Shown: piece after piece, positions 7,865-16,805 of the stretch
How the letters are laid out: each line of letters begins with the position of its first letter
How positions within the stretch are numbered: the first letter of the stretch is position 1
Origin: Gemmatimonadota bacterium
Lineage (GTDB): Bacteria; Gemmatimonadota; Gemmatimonadetes; Gemmatimonadales; Gemmatimonadaceae
NCBI GenBank assembly: GCA_027622655.1
Contig: JAQBYI010000028.1
Span: 1-40,712, forward strand
Reading direction: 5' to 3'
DNA length: 40,712 bases
Translations under genes and position numbers: made by a program
The notes under the pieces: generated by a model
The model's input: only the letters and a program-made list of their open reading frames with translations
The model's database searches: none
Told to the model about the DNA's origin: nothing

Positions 7865-9465
7865 GTGCGCCTCAGGATTTCGAGCGCAGCAAGTCGCCCA
7901 GACGCACCCATGATGCCACCGCCGGGGTGCGTGCCCGACCCGCACTGCCAATAGCCGTCGAGCGGTGTGGCGTAGCGCGCCCACGCCGGTGCAGGCCGGA
8001 AGAAGAAGAGCTGGTGGAGCGCGAGTTCTCCCTGAAAGATGTTCCCTTCCGTGAGTCCCGTGACGCGCTCGATGTCGGCCGGAGTGATCACCTGCCGGTG
8101 GAGAATGGACGACTTGATGTTGGGTGCGAAACGCGCAATCGCGTTGATCACGGCGTCGCCAAACGCCTCGCGCCTGGCATCGGTCCAACCGCCGGTGAGG
8201 TTGTACGGCGCGTACTGCACGAAAATGGACATCACATGCTGACCGGGAGGAGCCATGCCCGGATCAATCATCGACGGGATGATGATGTCCATGTACGGCT
8301 CGCGCGAGAACTCGCCGTACTTGGCGTCGTCGTACGCGCGCTCCACGTAGTCGAGACTTGGACTGATGGAAAATGCTCCACGCCACGCGGCCTCGCGCAG
8401 CACGGTACGGCGCGAATCGTCGCCAGCGAGGCAGGTGAAGTTGGGAAGTTCCGACAGCGCGAGATTCACCTTGCCCGACGATCCGCGGAACTTGTAGCGA
8501 CGAATCGCCGCGGTGAACTCGCCGGGCAGTTCCTTTGGTTCGACCAGTTGCAGGAAGCTCCGCGCCGGATCGAGTCCCGACACCACGACGGGCGCCTCGA
8601 ACTCGTCGCCGTTCTCGAGCGCCACGCCCGTGGCGCGCCCGTTCTTGACGATCACCTGCGCCACTGGCGCGTTCAGGCGAATCTCCGCGCCAAACCCGCG
8701 CGCCGCTCCGGCAATCGCTTCGCTCACGCCACCGGTGCCGCCCTTGGCAAACCCCCACGCTCGAAATACGCCGTCGATCTCGCCCATGTAATGATGCAGC
8801 AGCACGTACGCCGTTCCCGGCGATCGGGGACCGAGGAAAGTCCCGATGACGCCACTGGCCGACTTCGTGGCCTTGAGCACGTCGGTTTCGAACCATTCAT
8901 CGAGAAAATCCGCCGCGCTCATCGTCATCAGCTTGTGCAACGCGTGGAAATGCTCGGCGCCGAGCCCGCGCATGTGCTTGCCGAACTTGAGCATTCCCAT
9001 CAAGTCGCGCGGCGAAAGCGATGTCGGGTCGGGCGGGAGCATCGCGAGAATCGGCCGCACGGCCTGCGCCATGTGATGCATGAGTCGCCCGTACTCTTCG
9101 TACGCATCGGCGTCGCGCGGCGAATGGCGGTACAGCTCGCCACGGCTGAGGTCGTGATCGCTCCAGCCGGCGAGGTAGTCACCGTTGAACATCGGCGTGA
9201 CCGTGCTCTCGAGCGGGAGGATGTGCAGCCCGTGGCCCGGCAGATCGAGGTCGCGGATGATTTCGGGGCGGAGCAGGCTCACGACGTACGAGTAGACGGA
9301 GAACGTGAACCCCGGGAAAATCTGTTCGCTCACGGCAGCGCCGCCGACGAGCTCACGGCGCTCAAGCACGAGCACCTTTCGCCCTGCGCGCGCGAGATAG
9401 GCGGCCGCAACGAGTCCGTTGTGGCCACCACCGACGATGATTGCGTCGTAGTGTGCGCGCGTCAT
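7861..9465 (-). CDS. FAD-dependent oxidoreductase, phytoene-desaturase/PYROXD2-like (first copy)
   Basis: A 534-residue flavoprotein. The Rossmann motif is AIIVGGGHNGLVAAAYLARA, followed by VLVLERRELVGGAAVSEQIF; the C-terminal FAD motif is WQCGSGTHPGGGIMGASG. The start ATG 9465-9463 overlaps the stop of the methyltransferase gene (ATGA), and its own stop overlaps the next gene in the same way. The membership is PYROXD2-like. The operon context with a GcvT-like protein and DAO-type oxidase points to oxidation of an amine or N-methyl compound rather than a carotenoid, which is inference. An upstream in-frame extension to 9756 is out of character and rejected. Confidence 0.88.
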   Translation of the reverse strand: MTRAHYDAIIVGGGHNGLVAAAYLARAGRKVLVLERRELVGGAAVSEQIFPGFTFSVYSYVVSLLRPEIIRDLDLPGHGLHILPLESTVTPMFNGDYLAGWSDHDLSRGELYRHSPRDADAYEEYGRLMHHMAQAVRPILAMLPPDPTSLSPRDLMGMLKFGKHMRGLGAEHFHALHKLMTMSAADFLDEWFETDVLKATKSASGVIGTFLGPRSPGTAYVLLHHYMGEIDGVFRAWGFAKGGTGGVSEAIAGAARGFGAEIRLNAPVAQVIVKNGRATGVALENGDEFEAPVVVSGLDPARSFLQLVEPKELPGEFTAAIRRYKFRGSSGKVNLALSELPNFTCLAGDDSRRTVLREAAWRGAFSISPSLDYVERAYDDAKYGEFSREPYMDIIIPSMIDPGMAPPGQHVMSIFVQYAPYNLTGGWTDARREAFGDAVINAIARFAPNIKSSILHRQVITPADIERVTGLTEGNIFQGELALHQLFFFRPAPAWARYATPLDGYWQCGSGTHPGGGIMGASGRLAALEILRRT

Positions 9466-10649
9466 GTCCGCTTCCTCGCGGGATTGAAAAACGGTGTTGA
9501 CGTCACGCGCGCAGGAGCGCGCTTCCGATGGTGCTCGACAGTGACTTCCATTTCGACCGGGGTCCCGACTGATGCATGATCGGCGGGAAGGTGTGCGAGC
9601 GCGATGTATTGCTTGAGCAACGGGCTCCAGCAACCGCTCGTGGCATATCCGACCTGATCGGCCCCGCGATAGAGTGGCACGCTGGTGCGCCATGCCACGG
9701 TCGGAAGCCGCGGCGGGAGATTTACCGCGGCGTACAAACGCTCGAGCGGCTCCCACTCAACATTGATTCCGACAAAGCGCCACGCAGTTCCGCTCTCGTT
9801 CTCCGCGGCGAGTGCGTCACGACCGACGAAGAAATCCTTGTTGAGTTTTACGGTCCAGCCGAGGTTCAGTTCGTACGGCGATGACGTTTGCGCTGGTATC
9901 AATGCTTTGTGCGCGCTCACGTAATCCACGTCGGCGAGCATCAGGCCAGCCTCAATTCGCGCGAGATCGAGCGCAAGCATTCCCGTCGGCGTGATGCGGT
10001 AAGGCGTACCAGCGTCAATGAGCGCATCCCAGACCGGGAGAGCGTGCGCGGCGTCTACGAATATTTCGTATCCCAGGTCGCCCGTGAATCCCGTACGCGA
10101 AATGGTGACCGGCACGCCGCGGGCGGTCGCCGTCGTGAGGCGAAAGTATCCGAGGTCGGCGAGCGGGCGTTCGATGAGATGCTCGAGAATCGTTCTCGCC
10201 AATGGGCCTTGGAGCGCGAGCGCCGCCGTGGAATCCGACACGTCCTCGATGGCCACGCGGAGCGAATGCGCATTTTCGTGGAGCCACCGGAAGCTTGGGT
10301 CGGCGGACGTCAGCCGGAACCGTTCGTCATCGAGGCGCGCGACGGTGCCGTCGTCGATGACCTTGCCGGCCGAGTCGCACCAGGTGGTGTATGCGACCCG
10401 CCCCGGTGCCATCGCCATCACGTCGCGTGTGACGACGCGATCGAGCAGCCGTGCGGCGTCGGGGCCGGAGACGATGTACTTGTAGAGCGGTGACACGTCG
10501 AGCAGCGCCGCCGAGTTTCGAATCGCGTGGTATTCGCGTTCGTGTACGAGATCGTACGAACTTGCCGCGAAATGGCCGGCCCAGCGTCGCCAGTTCTGAC
10601 CGAGGCAAAGCGGGGCGGTGCGGGCGTGGAACGGCGTTTGCTTCAACAT
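9462..10649 (-). CDS. GcvT-like aminomethyltransferase (tetrahydrofolate-dependent demethylase family)
   Basis: A 395-residue protein of the GcvT/DmdA family. Recognisable parts are the N-terminal segment YHAIRNSAALLDVSPLYKY, the core TRDVMAMAPGRVAYTTWCD, LALQGPLARTILEHL, ISRTGFTGDLGYEIFVD, the domain junction ARIEAGLMLADVDY, and a C-terminal barrel domain. Proteins of this family move a methyl or methylene group from an amine or sulfonium donor to tetrahydrofolate. The ATG at 10649 overlaps the oxidase gene by seven bases. Sitting between a DAO-type oxidase and two FAD oxidoreductases, it probably captures the one-carbon unit released from an N-methylated substrate such as dimethylglycine or sarcosine. 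A DMSP-demethylase role is a less likely alternative. Confidence 0.87.
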   Translation of the reverse strand: MLKQTPFHARTAPLCLGQNWRRWAGHFAASSYDLVHEREYHAIRNSAALLDVSPLYKYIVSGPDAARLLDRVVTRDVMAMAPGRVAYTTWCDSAGKVIDDGTVARLDDERFRLTSADPSFRWLHENAHSLRVAIEDVSDSTAALALQGPLARTILEHLIERPLADLGYFRLTTATARGVPVTISRTGFTGDLGYEIFVDAAHALPVWDALIDAGTPYRITPTGMLALDLARIEAGLMLADVDYVSAHKALIPAQTSSPYELNLGWTVKLNKDFFVGRDALAAENESGTAWRFVGINVEWEPLERLYAAVNLPPRLPTVAWRTSVPLYRGADQVGYATSGCWSPLLKQYIALAHLPADHASVGTPVEMEVTVEHHRKRAPARVTSTPFFNPARKRT

Positions 10650-11818
10650 GTTTGCGCCGTCGCCTGCGAGAGGAGTTGAACGAGTTCGGGCGATTCACCG
10701 CAGGCGATCTGAGCGGCCGCGCGACCGCACATCGGTCCGAAGAGATTTCCGGTGCCGCAATACCCGCCTACCGCCCAGACGCTCGGCGCCACTTCGGAAA
10801 GGACCGGGAGTCCGCTCGACGTGTATGCCACGCGCGCGGCCCAGCGATGCGTCACACGGGCGCCCGTACGGATGCGCTCGCGCAGAACGGAATCGAGATA
10901 ATCCTGGATCTCGCTCGTCGGCTCAGGCGCAGCGCCCCATTCGCGGTCCATCGCGCGGTTTCGGCCACCGCCGAGCGCGATTCGACCGTCGGGGAGTTGC
11001 TGCCAGTAATCGAAGCCCCCGTTCGCCGACATAGGGCAGGGTATCGTCACGTCGTTCGCGGGCTCGGTGGCGAGCATCTGCAGGCGTGTGGTTCGTACCG
11101 TGCCGATGAGCGCGGGAATGAGATCCTCGAGTCCGCCGTCCACTGCGACGATGACCGTGTCGCACTGCACACGACCGAGAGTGGTGGTGACTTCGCCAGT
11201 GTCAATTGCCGTGACGGGCGTGCCCTCAAACAAACGCACGTTCGGGTGAGCGGCCGAATCACCACCGGATGACGCCGGTGCGCGCGGTTCAAGCAATGCG
11301 CGCGCCAGCGTGCGGCATCGGAGTTCAGGCTGCATCGCGCCATCGGTCGCCACGAAAACACCGCGTCCGAACGCGCTGTCCACTCGCTTCACGTCCACAT
11401 CATCGGCGAGCAGGGCGTCGAGTTGAAGTTCGCAATCGAGCCACTCCGCATCGTCGGCCGCGATCCTCAAAACTCCGACGCGCCGAAACGCCGCAGGCGT
11501 TTCGCGCACCACTCGGTCCAACTCGGCAGCGGTGAGCTCGTACAGCCGTCGCGCCCTCGCGTGTCCGAGCGCGTCCACCGCGTCGTGGTAGTAGTGCGAC
11601 GTTCCCGCGCGCAGAATTCCGCCGTTCCGGCCGGACGCTCCGCCGCCAACGACTCCCGCATCTACGCCAACCACCGAACGGCCGCGCGCGGCAAGTTCCG
11701 CAATTGCGGTGAGGCCGGATGCGCCGAGTCCCACGACGCAGGCGTCGGCGCGCACGTCGCCGTCAAGCGACGGCAAAGCGGACCAGTGCCCATCGTCCCA
11801 AACGGCTCGGTTGTCCAT
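10643..11818 (-). CDS. FAD-dependent amine oxidase, DAO family
   Basis: A 391-residue protein of the glycine/D-amino-acid oxidase (DAO) fold. Its FAD site is ACVVGLGASGLTAIAELAAR ending in VVGVDAG, followed by GGGASGRNGGILRAG. The C-terminal part has AARVAYTSSGLPVLSEVAPS and the FAD-contact stretch AVGGYCGTGNLFGPMCGRAA. Members oxidise secondary or tertiary amines such as sarcosine, glycine or gamma-glutamylputrescine. The start ATG 11818 gives MDNRAVWDDGHW, typical for the family. An extension to 11896 is in frame, but it reads through a simple-sequence spacer. It is the first gene of the overlapping operon that runs to 6230, so its promoter lies upstream of 11818. Confidence 0.87.
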   Translation of the reverse strand: MDNRAVWDDGHWSALPSLDGDVRADACVVGLGASGLTAIAELAARGRSVVGVDAGVVGGGASGRNGGILRAGTSHYYHDAVDALGHARARRLYELTAAELDRVVRETPAAFRRVGVLRIAADDAEWLDCELQLDALLADDVDVKRVDSAFGRGVFVATDGAMQPELRCRTLARALLEPRAPASSGGDSAAHPNVRLFEGTPVTAIDTGEVTTTLGRVQCDTVIVAVDGGLEDLIPALIGTVRTTRLQMLATEPANDVTIPCPMSANGGFDYWQQLPDGRIALGGGRNRAMDREWGAAPEPTSEIQDYLDSVLRERIRTGARVTHRWAARVAYTSSGLPVLSEVAPSVWAVGGYCGTGNLFGPMCGRAAAQIACGESPELVQLLSQATAQTC

Positions 11819-12070
11819 CACGTTTTTTTGGTGGGCATCGACAAGCGGGTAAATGGCAGACAGTTGACAGTTCACGGCCGACGGTTGGCGGCTCACGGAC
11901 GACGGCAGGCCACATTCAAATATGACGCCCGGCAGCGTTCCTCGCGCCGTGATTTGCGCGACTGACGGGGCAGTCCGGTTACGCGCTACGTGTCGGCCAA
12001 GGCGAGTAGAGAGTTCGCAGTAGCCCGTACGCGGTAGCGTGGAACAACGCGCGCAGTTCTACGGCTACAG
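11819..12070. other. Intergenic spacer with simple-sequence tract
   Basis: No gene is visible. Positions 11860-11912 hold a degenerate tandem tract (ACAGTTGACAGTTCACGG, then GACGGTTGGCGG and related words), the kind of decaying simple repeat found between genes. The promoter of the amine-oxidase operon should lie here, but no clear -35/-10 pair can be named. Confidence 0.5.
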
Positions 12071-12463
12071 TCAACCGTGTACCTGTGCCGCGCGCCGAGC
12101 CACGGCTGCAACGCGGATGCGACCGCCGACTACCGCCGAAACAGGTCCGAGCACGATCAACGCGGCGAGGTACCAGCGTTCCTGTCCCGGCTGCGGGTTG
12201 AAGAATCCCGATACGTTGACCACGAGAATCATCAGCGCGAGAATCATCGCGTGCGCCGAATGCCGTGCCTGCGCGAGGGATGCCGTGGCGTACCCGCCAA
12301 TGGCGCTGGCCGCGGCCGAGTACACGAGATTGATTGCCAGATAGGCGGGAGTCGGCGCGCCGGGCGCGATGCCCATTGCGAGCGCCGCCAGGATGGTGGC
12401 GATCAACACCGTGAAGGTCATGATCGCAAAGCCCGCGATCAGAGCAACGACGCTTCGGAGCAT
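12071..12463 (-). CDS. Small integral membrane protein, four predicted helices
   Basis: A 130-residue hydrophobic protein with four likely transmembrane helices (about residues 5-30, 40-60, 70-88 and 98-118). The first reads VVALIAGFAIMTFTVLIATI and the third AMILALMILVVNVSGFF. There are no catalytic residues or family signature that I recognise. It starts with ATG 12463, three bases after the stop of the membrane-GGDEF gene, so the two are surely cotranscribed. The start is supported by that spacing and the immediate hydrophobic helix. Confidence 0.7.
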   Translation of the reverse strand: MLRSVVALIAGFAIMTFTVLIATILAALAMGIAPGAPTPAYLAINLVYSAAASAIGGYATASLAQARHSAHAMILALMILVVNVSGFFNPQPGQERWYLAALIVLGPVSAVVGGRIRVAAVARRAAQVHG

Positions 12464-12466
12464 TTT

Positions 12467-13666
12467 CTAAACGCGCGCCGCCGCCGCTGCCGCCTCGGCG
12501 AGGTGTTCTCCGCCACGGAAGAACTGGACGGAGACCGCGGCTTCAGCCCGCAGCGGTTCCTTGGCGCCGGCAACGCTAAGCGCGGCCACGCGGCCCGCCA
12601 TGAACTCGATTCTCTCACGCGCCACCGAGGGCACGGCACGCGGCATCACGATGAGCAACTCGGCGGGACTCCAACGGTACACGCGGTCGTGCGCTCGTAC
12701 CGCGCTGTCGAGCACGCCACCGACGTTGGCAACCATCGCGTCTGCGACGGCCGGTCCGTACTGCGTCGTGACGCGCTCGTAGTTCGCAATCCTGAGCAGC
12801 GCTACCGATCCAAAGCTTGCGCGGGCAAAATCAAGTCCGACAAACGCGTCGAACGCCCTCCGGCCCAGAAGTCGCGCCTTCGAGTCGTAGAGATCGCCGA
12901 GTTTTTCGCGATCCTGAAGGAGCCGAATATGGGCGCGAGTGTCGTCCGCCTCACGGCGGCTGTCCTCCGTGAGGAGGCGCACCATCGCCCACGCGAGTGC
13001 GAAGCGAAGCAGGAGATCGGTGTAGAATCCGTACCGTGCCCAGCGCACGGCCCACGGCATCGAGGCCAGCTCAGGTGCTAGCGTCTGCGATGCGTAGAAT
13101 GCCGCGAGCGAAGCGCCGAGCAGCGCCAGCAGAGCGAAGCTGATCGCGGCGAACCACGTTCCGATGCTTCGCCGTGAGCGCGGGAGCGATCCGAAAAGAA
13201 ATGCGGCGTAGGTATACGCGAGCGCGGCTAACGGTCCGTGCATAATCCGAAACGGCGCCAGCGGCGTGGTCGTTGTATTGGCGAGCAGGGCAAGCACGAT
13301 GCCGATCGCTACGGCGACGCGTGGCATCCATTTGGCTACCTCCCCCCGCGTAAAGAGCTGAGCGCCGCTGACGAACATCGCCATCGCCATCACGCGGAAG
13401 ACGAGAAACGCCATCGCCGTCAGCTTCGTCGTGACGGGCGAGCTTGGATAGAACACGCTCGACGGGTTGACGAATCGTTCGTAAAACAGTCCGGCCGTGA
13501 GCGAGACAGCGAAAAAGACGAAGGCCTTTTCCCAGGTCGTAAAATACGGCCGACGGTCTGCCTGACCGCGCAGGAGCGTGAAGACGCCAACGATCACCAG
13601 CACGCCGAGCAGTTCGCTAAGCGGGCCGAGGGCGGCGATGTAGAGGTTTGGCGACACGGTGTTCAT
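12467..13666 (-). CDS. Seven-helix membrane protein with a degenerate GGDEF domain
   Basis: A 399-residue protein. Residues 1-225 hold about seven transmembrane helices (for example YIAALGPLSELLGVLVIVG, then VFFAVSLTAGLFYERF). A short helical linker (HIRLLQDREKLGDLYDSKAR) leads to a cytoplasmic domain with the GGDEF fold (LLGRRAFDAFVGLDFARA, then VALLRIANYERVTTQYG). The catalytic RxGGDEF loop is replaced by RWSPAELLIVMP at about residues 331-342. It therefore lacks the GTP-binding glycines and catalytic acids and cannot be an ordinary diguanylate cyclase. A sensor or binding role is inference. ATG at 13666; cotranscribed with the small membrane protein downstream. Confidence 0.75.
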   Translation of the reverse strand: MNTVSPNLYIAALGPLSELLGVLVIVGVFTLLRGQADRRPYFTTWEKAFVFFAVSLTAGLFYERFVNPSSVFYPSSPVTTKLTAMAFLVFRVMAMAMFVSGAQLFTRGEVAKWMPRVAVAIGIVLALLANTTTTPLAPFRIMHGPLAALAYTYAAFLFGSLPRSRRSIGTWFAAISFALLALLGASLAAFYASQTLAPELASMPWAVRWARYGFYTDLLLRFALAWAMVRLLTEDSRREADDTRAHIRLLQDREKLGDLYDSKARLLGRRAFDAFVGLDFARASFGSVALLRIANYERVTTQYGPAVADAMVANVGGVLDSAVRAHDRVYRWSPAELLIVMPRAVPSVARERIEFMAGRVAALSVAGAKEPLRAEAAVSVQFFRGGEHLAEAAAAAARV

Positions 13667-13697
13667 GAGCGCGACGTCAGCGAACTGTCGAGTCGCG

Positions 13698-14195
13698 TCA
13701 TCGGTCGGCCAGCGCCGAGGGTGCGAGCGCGCCGAGCGACTTGTTCACGCCGGTGACGATGCGCCGGTGGTAGTCGATCTGCCCGAGGTGGTATCCTAGA
13801 TGCACGGCCAGGTGGGCAACAAACCGTCCGATCGGCAGACGTGCACCGCCGACCTCAAGAGGGAACGGTTGATCGAGACGATCGTCGTCGAGCATGGCAA
13901 GCGCACGCGTGACCTCGTCCGCCGCGGCTTCCACCACGCGTACGAGCTCGTCGCGTTCAATATTTCGGGAACTGAATTCGGCTTCGCGGTCACGCACGTA
14001 TGTGCCGCCACCGAGCTGAGTGCCGATAAACCATCGCAGGTTGCCCGCAATGTGCAGTGCCAATGTGCCCGCAGAGTTGGGCAGCCCTGGTGGCAGGGCC
14101 CAGATCGAAGCCGTGTCGGGATACGCCAGCAATTGATCGCGCACCGTTGCCAGTTCGCGGCCGATCAGTCTCGCGTAATCGCCTTGCACGCCCAC
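13698..14195 (-). CDS. DinB-like four-helix-bundle protein
   Basis: A 165-residue protein of the DinB/DUF1572 superfamily. Candidate metal ligands are the His in LALHIAGNLRWFIG and the two in FVAHLAVHLGYHLGQIDYHR, the usual three-histidine pattern. The superfamily includes thiol-dependent S-transferases, but the substrate here is unknown. I choose GTG 14195, eight bases after GGAG, which gives the usual length and starts close to the family core (DYARLIGRELATVRDQLLA). A longer frame reaches 14306, but its extra residues do not look like the family. It ends 31 bases before the membrane-GGDEF gene on the same strand. Confidence 0.8.
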   Translation of the reverse strand: MGVQGDYARLIGRELATVRDQLLAYPDTASIWALPPGLPNSAGTLALHIAGNLRWFIGTQLGGGTYVRDREAEFSSRNIERDELVRVVEAAADEVTRALAMLDDDRLDQPFPLEVGGARLPIGRFVAHLAVHLGYHLGQIDYHRRIVTGVNKSLGALAPSALADR

Positions 14196-14269
14196 GTGTG
14201 TGACTCCAATTGATTCACCGCCAAGGTAATGCGCGGCTGGTGAGTCCGTGAGGTCGCCAGCAGGTTGAG

Positions 14270-14292
14270 ACCGGAGGTGTTCACCCTCCGGT
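14270..14292. promoter_or_regulatory. Inverted repeat between divergent genes
   Basis: ACCGGAGG at 14270-14277 pairs perfectly with CCTCCGGT at 14285-14292 around a seven-base loop, in the region between the DinB-like gene and the M28 peptidase gene, which diverge. There is no T-tract, so an operator or leader hairpin is likelier than a terminator. Role unknown. Confidence 0.3.
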
Positions 14293-14375
14293 GCGCGGAC
14301 GCGCACGGCGCGACCACCGGGTTACGTCGGTCAGCGGCTCGCCTTATCGTTTGGCATCACTCAGGAGCCAAAACC

Positions 14376-16640
14376 ATGCCCCGACTTGCTCGTTTCGCCT
14401 CTGCTGCTGCCGCACTTCTCATGCTCCTCGCTGCCTCCGCGGAAGATCCGCCGCTGCGCGGCTACACCGCGGAGTCGAGCAAGATTCAGCGCGAGTGGGA
14501 AACGAAGTTCCGCGCGGTTCCCGATACCGCCCGCCTCCGTGCGTCGCTTCGGAACCTCGCGTCGCGACCGAATCACCTCGGCTCGGCGCACCAGAAGGAG
14601 AACGCTGAATTCCTGCGCGATCAGTTCCGGGCGTGGGGATGGCAGGCCGAGATCGAGGAGTTCCACGTCCTCTTTCCGACGCCCAAGGAGCGGGTGCTCG
14701 AAATGGTCGCGCCAACAAGGTTCGTCGCGCGCCTCGACGAGCCGGTGCTCAAAGAAGACCCGACATCGTCGCAGAAGAAAGAGCAGCTACCGACCTACAA
14801 CTCGTACTCCGGCGACGGCGATGTCACGGCCCCGCTGGTCTACGTGAACTACGGTACGCCGGCGGACTACGAAGAACTCGACAGGCGCGGAATATCGGTG
14901 CGCGGTGCGATCGTCATAGCGCGCTACGGCGGAAGCTGGCGTGGTATCAAGCCAAAGGTCGCATACGAGCACGGGGCCGTAGGGTGCCTGATCTACTCCG
15001 ATCCGCGCGACGACGGCTACGCGCAGGGTGAGGTATATCCGGCGGGTCCGTGGCGCCCCAAGGACGGCGTGCAGCGCGGGAGCGTGATGGATATGCCGGT
15101 CTACCCGGGCGACCCGCTGACGCCAAACGTCGGTGCGACGAAGGACGCGCAGCGTCTCGACATGAAGGACGCAGTGACGATCATGAAGATCCCCGTGATG
15201 CCGATTTCGTACGCCGACGCCCAGCCGTTGCTGGCTGCCATGACGGGCCCGGTCGCGCCGGCCGCGTGGCGTGGGGGGCTTCCGATCACATATCGCATCG
15301 GTCCCGGACCCGCACGTGTACACCTCAAGCTCGTCTTCGACTGGAAGATCACGCCACTCTACAACGTGATCGCGCGCATGCCAGGATCGACGTGGCCGGA
15401 CGAATGGGTCGTGCGCGGCAATCATATGGATGGCTGGGTCAACGGCGCGCAGGATCCGCTTTCCGGGTTGACGCCAATGCTCGAGGAAGCACGCGCGATG
15501 GGTGAACTGGCCAAGCAGGGATGGAAGCCAAAACGCACGATTGTGTACGCTTCGTGGGACGGTGAGGAACACGGACTCATTGGGTCAACCGAATGGGCCG
15601 AACTCCACGCGGACGAGTTGCAGGCCAAGGCCGTGATGTACGTGAACACTGACGGCAACGGACGCGGGTACCTCAACGTCGGCGGTTCGCACTACCTGGA
15701 GAATCTCATCAACTCGGTGGCGCGCGACGTCGAGGACCCCGAGACGAAGCAATCGGTTTGGAAGCGCATGCAGGCCGCAGTGATCCGTAACGGAAACGAA
15801 ACGACGAGGGCCGAGGCGCGGGGCGGACGCGCCGATCTCCGGATCGACGCACTTGGCTCGGGCTCCGACTACACCCCGTTCATTCAGCACCTCGGCATTC
15901 CGACGTTGAATCTCGGGTTTGGTGGTGAGGGTGGCGGTGGCATCTATCACTCCATCTACGATTCGTTCGCGTGGTATACGCGGTTCAGCGATACGAGCTT
16001 CGAGTATGGTCGCGCGCTGGCGCAGGTCGCGGGTATGACCGTGATGCGCACGGCAAGTGCCGATGTGCTCCCGTTTCAGTTCGATCATCTGGCCGAAACG
16101 GCGCGTGGTTATGCGGCGGACCTGAAGGCATTGCGCACAACCGAAGCCGCCCGGATCGCCGAGACCAACCGTCAACTCGATGAGGGTGTGTTTGCCGCAA
16201 CGACTGATCCGCAGAATCCGATCCTGCCGCCGAAGCGGGAAGCGTTGGCGCCGCAACTGGAGTTCAGCGCGGTGGACAACGCGGTGGACTCACTCACGCG
16301 GGCCGCACGACGTTATGAGCAGGCCCAGGCAACTGCGATGGCGCTCAACTTCGCATCGGTGGCGCTGGGCCAGCTGAATGCTCTTCTGCGGATGAGCGAT
16401 CAGGAATTGTTGCTTCAGGAGGGCTTGCCGAAGCGGCCGTGGTTCAAGCACTCGCTCTACGCCCCGGGGCTGTACACGGGATACGGCGTGAAGACGATGC
16501 CGGGCCCGCGCGAAGCGATGGACCAGCACGACTGGAAGAGCGCCAACCTCGAGCTCGCTCGCGTGGCGGGCGCGCTCGACAAGGAAGCGGCACTCATCCA
16601 CAAAGCGGCGGCGCTGCTCGAACGCAAAATCGTGCCGTAG
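14376..16640 (+). CDS. Secreted M28B zinc peptidase, glutamate carboxypeptidase II-like
   Basis: A 754-residue exported peptidase. Residues 1-22 form a signal peptide (MPRLARFASAAAALLMLLAA). The protease-associated domain (about 130-290) contains RGAIVIARYGGSWRGIKPK and GCLIYSDPRDDGY. The M28 catalytic domain has H350 in NHMDGWVNGAQDP with the bridging D360, the acid pair E397-E398 in WDGEEHGLIG, D426 in NTDGNGRG and H525 in IYHSIYDSF, so the two-zinc site is complete. The C-terminal ~170 residues are the helical transferrin-receptor-like dimerisation domain. The ATG at 14376 has AGGAG nine bases upstream. Family members release C-terminal acidic residues or cleave small peptides outside the cytoplasm. 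It is transcribed alone and divergently from the DinB-like gene. Confidence 0.92.
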   Translation: MPRLARFASAAAALLMLLAASAEDPPLRGYTAESSKIQREWETKFRAVPDTARLRASLRNLASRPNHLGSAHQKENAEFLRDQFRAWGWQAEIEEFHVLFPTPKERVLEMVAPTRFVARLDEPVLKEDPTSSQKKEQLPTYNSYSGDGDVTAPLVYVNYGTPADYEELDRRGISVRGAIVIARYGGSWRGIKPKVAYEHGAVGCLIYSDPRDDGYAQGEVYPAGPWRPKDGVQRGSVMDMPVYPGDPLTPNVGATKDAQRLDMKDAVTIMKIPVMPISYADAQPLLAAMTGPVAPAAWRGGLPITYRIGPGPARVHLKLVFDWKITPLYNVIARMPGSTWPDEWVVRGNHMDGWVNGAQDPLSGLTPMLEEARAMGELAKQGWKPKRTIVYASWDGEEHGLIGSTEWAELHADELQAKAVMYVNTDGNGRGYLNVGGSHYLENLINSVARDVEDPETKQSVWKRMQAAVIRNGNETTRAEARGGRADLRIDALGSGSDYTPFIQHLGIPTLNLGFGGEGGGGIYHSIYDSFAWYTRFSDTSFEYGRALAQVAGMTVMRTASADVLPFQFDHLAETARGYAADLKALRTTEAARIAETNRQLDEGVFAATTDPQNPILPPKREALAPQLEFSAVDNAVDSLTRAARRYEQAQATAMALNFASVALGQLNALLRMSDQELLLQEGLPKRPWFKHSLYAPGLYTGYGVKTMPGPREAMDQHDWKSANLELARVAGALDKEAALIHKAAALLERKIVP

Positions 16641-16805
16641 GCCGGGTTTGGTACTCGAGACGGTACTACTGCTTTAACCGCGGAAACTCCACGGAACAAA
16701 GCCGGAGATTCGCGGAGACTGCAAACACAACTACAACTGCAAGAGCAAATACTGGGGGGGGGCTGCAACGACGAGCTACCGTCTGAGCAGTTCCCCCGCC
16801 GGCAA
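16641..16805. other. Spacer between convergent genes with a degenerate GCGGAGA-type tract
   Basis: No gene is visible. Positions 16676-16722 carry a decaying repeat built from words such as CCGCGGAAACTCC, CCACGGAAC and CGCGGAGACT, followed by an A/C-rich stretch and a run of eight G near 16755. No clear hairpin terminator was found. Confidence 0.45.
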
